A DNA stretch of 64,000 bases, taken from the NCBI RefSeq assembly GCF_000375405.1, contig NZ_AQWS01000013.1, positions 1 to 64,000 on the forward strand, written 5' to 3'. Of this stretch, positions 59,893-64,000 are shown in pieces. The stretch comes from Bacteroides propionicifaciens DSM 19291 = JCM 14649. GTDB lineage: Bacteria; Bacteroidota; Bacteroidia; Bacteroidales; Bacteroidaceae. The translations under genes were made by a program, and so were the position numbers. Position 1 is the stretch's first letter. Each line of letters opens with the position of its first letter. The notes under the pieces were generated by a model, which saw nothing but the letters and a program-made list of their open reading frames with translations, was not told the origin of the DNA and did no database searches.

Positions 59893-60528
59893 CTAAGCAT
59901 TCTTTTTTCCTGTATCTTTTTTTCTTCTCTTATTGTCACTCTTGGCAAGTAATAGTACGTTAAATACTAGTTCTGTCATCCACTTTTCACTGTAGTCCAA
60001 TCGTTCTTTATAGCTCTTAACATTCATAGCCGTTTTATGGATATCGTCTTTTTTCCAGATGGGTTTAGTACAGATATCGTGAACTGTTTTTTGAGTCATG
60101 CTGTAGATGGTTTTCTTGAACATACTTGGAACTCTAATCTTCCACTGCATAAGGTTACCCACAAGCATCATCAAATCTTGTGTAAAACCCTGGAACAAAA
60201 AGCTATACGATTGAACGTCTTGAGGCTTTCTACAGTTTTTCTTGATTGAGCTATCAATCTCCTTGAAGAAATCATTGCTAATATTATAGTCTTCCATTAG
60301 CATCTTTTTAGCAGCCGACTTCTCTGAAACACCTAGACGTCCTTTTTGTGTAGGTATCTTGAATAGACGTTTGAAGTTTGCTACCTCAGGGAGTGCATTG
60401 ATGTTGGTTATACCATTGTTGATAGCCATAACCGACTGAAAATAGACTTGTACTAAAGACATAAAGTCTTCAGCGCTTCCCTTATTTTCTTGAGAACCTT
60501 TATTGAATAATCTTGATAAAAAGCCCAT
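59893..60528 (-). CDS. Protein of unknown function
   Basis: A 211-residue, basic, helical protein with no signal peptide and no membrane segment, beginning MGFLSRLFNKGSQENKGSA. The C-terminus is strongly basic (KSDNKRRKKDTGKKNA). Similar proteins occur in Bacteroidales as conserved hypotheticals, in my memory, without assigned function. It lies upstream of the unknown gene at 59090 on the same strand but is separated from it by 248 bp and copy B of the hairpin. Confidence 0.65.
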   Translation of the reverse strand: MGFLSRLFNKGSQENKGSAEDFMSLVQVYFQSVMAINNGITNINALPEVANFKRLFKIPTQKGRLGVSEKSAAKKMLMEDYNISNDFFKEIDSSIKKNCRKPQDVQSYSFLFQGFTQDLMMLVGNLMQWKIRVPSMFKKTIYSMTQKTVHDICTKPIWKKDDIHKTAMNVKSYKERLDYSEKWMTELVFNVLLLAKSDNKRRKKDTGKKNA

Positions 60529-60613
60529 TCTATATTATATTTTTAATTATTTCTGATTGAAGAATACAAATTTAATGATTTTATCCCTCTAACCACTTAA
60601 ACCGAGTTATATT

Positions 60614-61267
60614 TTATTGCTCCGTTTTGAGGAGATAAACAAATTTATTGTTTTGAGGCTCTGCATGTACTACGTCGAAGAGTGTAAACTTAGTTAAGAG
60701 TTCGATAACTTTTGTTCTGCTAATCTGTGTGGCTTTTGCGAGTTTGTTGATGGTAATTCCTAGGTTTTCTTCTAGTGTATCTAAGAGATATTCTTCTTCT
60801 TGTGTATAACTAATAAACTCACCTTTTGGTTTAGATCGGTTTTTTAGGACTTCGAGCTGGACTTTATCGGCTAAAATATTTTGATCATTGTACCGTAGGT
60901 AAGCCCAAATTCTTCCTTGTTCATCTTTTGCATAAATAGGAGGATTATTCTCTTTTGGTATATTAATGCAAAGAACGTGTTTACCATCTTCCATTTCGAA
61001 GAGTTCTGATTCGTATTTTACGGGTGGTGTGCAAAAAATATCAGCAGCCGATTCTATCATATATAACTCTTCCTCAGACTCAACTCCAGCAATTCTACCA
61101 TTATCTTTAACTCCAATAAGTAATCGACCTCCTTGAGTGTTCGCAAAGGCAGAAAGTGTTTTTGCTATTTTCTTGGCATTGGAGATTTCGAACTTGAAAT
61201 CCTGCTGTTGGTGCTCTCCTTGGGCTATCCATTGGTATAGAAGTTTAGTGTTTTCAGAAATTTTCAT
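60614..61267 (-). CDS. Schlafen/AlbA_2 domain ATP-binding protein
   Basis: A 217-residue protein. The N-terminal AlbA_2 (Slfn) domain shows EHQQQDFKFEIS and SAFANTQGGRLLIGVKDNG, the signature glycine-rich and Phe-Lys motifs. The C-terminal part (about residues 155-215) resembles a winged helix (INKLAKATQISRTKVIELLTKF). Many such proteins are transcriptional regulators or of unknown function. It lies upstream of no other gene on its strand and may act on nucleic acid. Confidence 0.8.
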   Translation of the reverse strand: MKISENTKLLYQWIAQGEHQQQDFKFEISNAKKIAKTLSAFANTQGGRLLIGVKDNGRIAGVESEEELYMIESAADIFCTPPVKYESELFEMEDGKHVLCINIPKENNPPIYAKDEQGRIWAYLRYNDQNILADKVQLEVLKNRSKPKGEFISYTQEEEYLLDTLEENLGITINKLAKATQISRTKVIELLTKFTLFDVVHAEPQNNKFVYLLKTEQ

Positions 61268-61370
61268 GATAAAACGATGCTATTTCCCTCATTGAATGCT
61301 ATATTCGGCTAATATTTAATCAAATTATGAGAAAATATACTTTTTTCCGAGGAAATTTCGAGAAAGAATG

Positions 61371-61378
61371 TATTTTTG
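61371..61378 (+). promoter_or_regulatory. Promoter -7 element TATTTTTG before the Hc1-like gene
   Basis: Consensus TAnnTTTG, 31 nt upstream of the ATG at 61410. Confidence 0.55.
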
Positions 61379-61409
61379 TTTGTGTTATTAACGATGTAAT
61401 AAAATAATT

Positions 61410-61586
61410 ATGAAAGAATTAGTTGAAAAAGTAGCAGGTCTAGTTAGTGAGTTTAACAAAGATGCTGCATCTCAAATTGAAAACGGTAACAAAGCTGCTG
61501 GTGTTAGAGCACGTAAAGCTTCTCTTGAAATTGAAAAAATCATGAAAGAGTTTCGTAAAGCTTCACTTGACGCATCTAAACAATAA
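61410..61586 (+). CDS. Hc1-type histone H1-like protein
   Basis: A 58-residue protein, MKELVEKVAGLVSEFNKD at the start, with NKAAGVRARKASLEIEK in the middle. It is rich in Lys, Arg and Ala, helical, and typical of the small Hc1-like nucleoid proteins of Bacteroidota, which bind DNA. Its own promoter and terminator frame it as a monocistronic gene. Confidence 0.85.
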   Translation: MKELVEKVAGLVSEFNKDAASQIENGNKAAGVRARKASLEIEKIMKEFRKASLDASKQ

Positions 61587-61605
61587 GATCGCTTAAAATG
61601 GATTA

Positions 61606-61637
61606 AAAAGCCATTCCTTAATTATTAAGTGATGGCT
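61606..61637 (+). terminator. Terminator after the Hc1-like gene
   Basis: AAAAGCCAT pairs with ATGGCTTTT around an 11-nt loop that contains AATTATT, followed by a T7 tract. Confidence 0.8.
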
Positions 61638-61649
61638 TTTTTTATGCAT

Positions 61650-62633
61650 TTAATTGGCTAGCCATCCTTGATAGTGTACTGGAGTTTTGCTCGGATTATA
61701 ATAGAGACTCTCTTGTGATGGAATAAGAATTGTATAACTTTTTCCCGATTTGTTTTCGAGCGAGCGAGCTTTTAACCATGGGTTAGCCTCTTTTAATTCA
61801 GCATAGCTAATATCCTGTTCTTTTGCAAAAGCAACTAAGTCTGCTACGGGTTTGTTTATGACGACCTTTTTATATTCAACAGGTGGGTATAAGTCTTCAC
61901 GATTCAAATAGAAGCCAAACTCTTTAGGATTTTTGAGAAACTGCTTTGCAGCTAATAGACGAAACATATATCTAGAGGTTTCTTGTACTAGCCAGAGATC
62001 GGCTGCATGCTCAACATCTTGTTTCTTTAGTTCGTTTGAGATTCTGCCTTGTCCTGCATTATACGAAGCCGCAGCTGTTAGCCAGTCTCCATATTTAGCG
62101 TACGCATCTTTAAGATATTTGCAAGCTGCCTTAGTCGACTTCTCGATATGGTATCTTTCGTCTACATTATTATTAACTTCTAGCCCATAGTCTTTACCAG
62201 TTCCTTTCATAAATTGCCAAAAACCTGCAGCACCAGCTGGAGAAACAGCAAATGGGTTCATGCTACTTTCAATCACCATTAGGTATTTTAAATCATCGGG
62301 TACTTGTGCTGCCTTAAGAATAGGCTCAATAATGGGGAAATATCTATTTGCTCTTTTAATCATCAGCATAGATGAGGAGTGCATATAGCTAAAAGCCATA
62401 AGTTCTCTATCCATTCGCTCTCTACGGTCAGCGCGCCTTAGATCTATCACCTCATTGGCATAACTTGCTGAGGTAGGAACAGAAGGAGGCATAAAGCCTT
62501 GCGAGTTTTGATGCTTTTCGGCTTTGAGGGTAGGTGATGGCGAATGACCTAAAAGCAGAGGCATGATAATAACTAAAGCTAGTAATGCACCTGAAAAATA
62601 ATAGGGTCTATATTTTGCTAACATAAGTTTCAT
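61650..62633 (-). CDS. MltD-like lytic transglycosylase
   Basis: A 327-residue protein with one N-terminal membrane helix (residues 10-28) and an SLT domain with catalytic Glu in VIESSMNPFAVSP, followed by AAGFWQFMKGTGKDYGL and AAASYNAGQGRI, the order seen in MltD. The C-terminus ends in a single LysM-like stretch (about residues 255-310, KEQDISYAELKEANPWL), fewer than the usual two or more. It cleaves peptidoglycan glycans. The start could also be a Met at 62624. Confidence 0.88.
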   Translation of the reverse strand: MKLMLAKYRPYYFSGALLALVIIMPLLLGHSPSPTLKAEKHQNSQGFMPPSVPTSASYANEVIDLRRADRRERMDRELMAFSYMHSSSMLMIKRANRYFPIIEPILKAAQVPDDLKYLMVIESSMNPFAVSPAGAAGFWQFMKGTGKDYGLEVNNNVDERYHIEKSTKAACKYLKDAYAKYGDWLTAAASYNAGQGRISNELKKQDVEHAADLWLVQETSRYMFRLLAAKQFLKNPKEFGFYLNREDLYPPVEYKKVVINKPVADLVAFAKEQDISYAELKEANPWLKARSLENKSGKSYTILIPSQESLYYNPSKTPVHYQGWLAN

Positions 62634-62772
62634 AGGCTTTGTGTTCTAAAGAAGTAGTTTTCTCCTACAAAACTAGCCAAAACTGTGATGGCCTGCAATT
62701 TAATATCTCCTAAAAGCAAACCTTTTACACTCATTAATGTTTCTTAGTATGATAAACTAAACCTGAAATTTT

Positions 62773-63030
62773 ATGAATTATATAGTAGAACATAAACCAA
62801 GTATCAAGCGTTTTGAAGCAGATATTGAGGGGCAAGTGGCCTATGTAGAGTACACTCTTCATAACGATGAGTTTGATATTATTCATACCATTGTGCCTAA
62901 AGAGCTCGAAGGTCAAGGCATAGCAGCAAGAATCGTTAGTGAGGCTTATGCCTACGCTAAGGACGCAGGATACACTCTTAAGGCCTCTTGTTCTTATGCT
63001 AAGGTGTGGCTTAAGCGCCATCCTTTATAA
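62773..63030 (+). CDS. Small GNAT-type N-acetyltransferase (YidJ/Gtn-like)
   Basis: An 85-residue acetyltransferase of the short GNAT group. IHTIVPKELEGQGIAARIV carries the acetyl-CoA motif GQGIA, and the C-terminal CSYAKVWLKRHP is typical. Target unknown. It converges with the leftward SDR gene, only 4 bp apart. Confidence 0.85.
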   Translation: MNYIVEHKPSIKRFEADIEGQVAYVEYTLHNDEFDIIHTIVPKELEGQGIAARIVSEAYAYAKDAGYTLKASCSYAKVWLKRHPL

Positions 63031-63034
63031 GCCT

Positions 63035-63766
63035 TTACCTGTTTTTGACGGGTAGAATCTTCCAGAGTGAGGCTGGAATTAGTTTCCAGAAAAACACGAT
63101 TACTTTATATCTCCAATCAATGATCACTCTGCGCTTTTTTCTGTCAAGTGCTTTATCTATTATTCTTGCCACTTTTTGAGGTTGCATTAATAATGGATAG
63201 CCTCCTCCACCTTTCAATAAATCGGTTTGTACAAAACCTGGTTTGATGTCGGTAAAAGTTATTTTGATCTTCTTGATACGGCTCAATTGTTCCAATGCAT
63301 CGATATAGGTGTTCTGAAACCTCTTTGTGGCTGAGTATGCAGGTGCTACTCCAAGACCTTTAGTTCCAGCAATAGAGCTAATTATTGCGATATGCCCTTT
63401 TGTTTGAACCTCGAAATAATGAAACACAGTATCTATGAGCTGCGTAAAACCCACTACATTAGTTTTAGCGGTATTGATTTCTGTCTCAATAACTAGATTT
63501 GGGTTCTGGTATCCAATGCCTGAGCTATGCATATAGATGTCGAGTCCTCCGAGTCTTTCAATAAGTGAGACCAGTTTTTGTGGGGCATCTTCTTGCCTAA
63601 TGTCGATAACTTCAAATTCAACTTGCTCAGGAAACTCTTTCTTAAAAGAAGAGAGTAGGTCTTGCCTTCTTCCGGCAATACCAACTCTCCAACCTTTTTG
63701 AATATATATTTTAGCTAGTTCATGCCCTATGCCCGATGTGGCGCCCATGATGATAATCTTCTTCAT
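63035..63766 (-). CDS. Short-chain dehydrogenase/reductase
   Basis: A 243-residue classical-type SDR. The cofactor motif GATSGIG is at the N-terminus, HSSGIGY at the NAG-like position, the catalytic Ser in ISSIAGT and YSATKRF carrying the Tyr and Lys. The C-terminus is hydrophobic and basic (FFWKLIPASLW), suggesting membrane association. Substrate unknown. The open frame starts at a TTG at 63778; the ATG at 63766 is preferred. Confidence 0.87.
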   Translation of the reverse strand: MKKIIIMGATSGIGHELAKIYIQKGWRVGIAGRRQDLLSSFKKEFPEQVEFEVIDIRQEDAPQKLVSLIERLGGLDIYMHSSGIGYQNPNLVIETEINTAKTNVVGFTQLIDTVFHYFEVQTKGHIAIISSIAGTKGLGVAPAYSATKRFQNTYIDALEQLSRIKKIKITFTDIKPGFVQTDLLKGGGGYPLLMQPQKVARIIDKALDRKKRRVIIDWRYKVIVFFWKLIPASLWKILPVKNR

Positions 63767-63801
63767 ACTTTTATGCAATGCTAGTGATCAATGACTTATT
63801 G

Positions 63802-63809
63802 CAAAGTTA
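63802..63809 (-). promoter_or_regulatory. SDR gene promoter, -7 element TAACTTTG
   Basis: On the minus strand TAACTTTG lies 35 nt before the ATG at 63766 and supports that start region. Confidence 0.55.
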
Positions 63810-63837
63810 GGTAAGAAAAACAATATCTAGCTTAATT

Positions 63838-64000
63838 CTACTTTTTTATATATACAGCAGTCTCTTGTACACCAGAATAAATTGTTTTTGAAGTAATTGA
63901 AACCTCCTCTGCTGCTTTAACTAGATCATTGATTTCAGTAATAGGGAAGCTTATTATACCATTATTAATATAGGTGCTATTATCTTCACTGGCATCGTGA
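63838..64000 (-). CDS. C-terminal end of an unknown protein (partial)
   Basis: A frame of about 54 codons is open from the right edge down to a TAG at 63838. The C-terminus reads SGVQETAVYIKK, preceded by helical, acidic sequence. Too little is visible to name it; the gene continues to the right of the window. Confidence 0.5.
   Translation of the reverse strand, partial: HDASEDNSTYINNGIISFPITEINDLVKAAEEVSITSKTIYSGVQETAVYIKK

Overview
The window is low-GC, gene-dense chromosomal DNA from a member of the Bacteroidales (Bacteroidota). The evidence is the recurrent phylum-type promoter -7 element TAnnTTTG in front of many genes, lipoproteins with the Cys-Ser-Asp-Asp-Asp export signal, near absence of strong Shine-Dalgarno sites, and phylum-typical families (NigD-like, DUF5020, Hc1 histone-like, MetH-activation-like, ISAon1 transposase). 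The species cannot be fixed from the sequence. It is a housekeeping region with little mobile DNA: one IS fragment at the left edge, three tRNAs, and no phage or CRISPR array.

Layout. 1-2.0 kb: a broken-off ISAon1-type transposase and the umuDC translesion polymerase operon. 2.2-7.5 kb: tRNA-Gly, then a sppA-lpxK-punA-thiL run (signal peptide peptidase, lipid A kinase, purine nucleoside phosphorylase, thiamine-phosphate kinase), then tRNA-Phe. 7.7-13 kb: lipoproteins, a Yip1-type membrane protein, smpB, an MltF-like transglycosylase and uridine kinase. 13-18.9 kb: a Dabb protein, DsbD-like thiol reductase, a PerR-reverse rubrerythrin peroxide-stress operon with a visible PerR box, and an NAD synthetase whose glutaminase domain looks dead. 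18.9-23.1 kb: thioesterase-xpt-mltG operon, a ROK regulator and a divergent YhcH-type protein. 23.2-30.3 kb: ruvX, def, a TPR protein, then thrS-infC-rpmI-rplT with candidate leader structures, followed by a strong structured non-coding RNA (6S-like/Bacteroidales-1 type).

30.3-42.9 kb: plsC, sbcDC, a metallophosphoesterase, a glycosyltransferase-pyrC-MetH-activation-like operon divergent from mfd. 42.9-53 kb: a YgiQ radical SAM protein, an SDR, three small unknown genes in an operon, a large amidase split by a golvesin-like insertion, cutC, rny, zapA and a ZapB-like coiled coil. 53.4-57.2 kb: a nucleosidase, the lutABC lactate operon and tRNA-Trp. 57.2-64 kb: Spx/ArsC-like protein, a uracil-DNA glycosylase relative, DUF5020, two unknown genes whose 3' sides carry near-identical covarying hairpins, a Schlafen/AlbA-type protein, a 58-residue Hc1 histone-like gene, an MltD-like transglycosylase, a GNAT, an SDR and the end of an unknown gene.

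The observations most worth following are: the loss of the catalytic Cys in the NadE glutaminase domain; the ncRNA downstream of rplT; the golvesin-interrupted amidase; a degenerate repeat of about 65 bp in three intergenic gaps; the duplicated covarying hairpin; the promoter-plus-terminator arrangement in front of rny; and the very short predicted leaders of umuD, ruvX and ygiQ. All identifications come from reading the sequence and from memory of the families; no database search was run.
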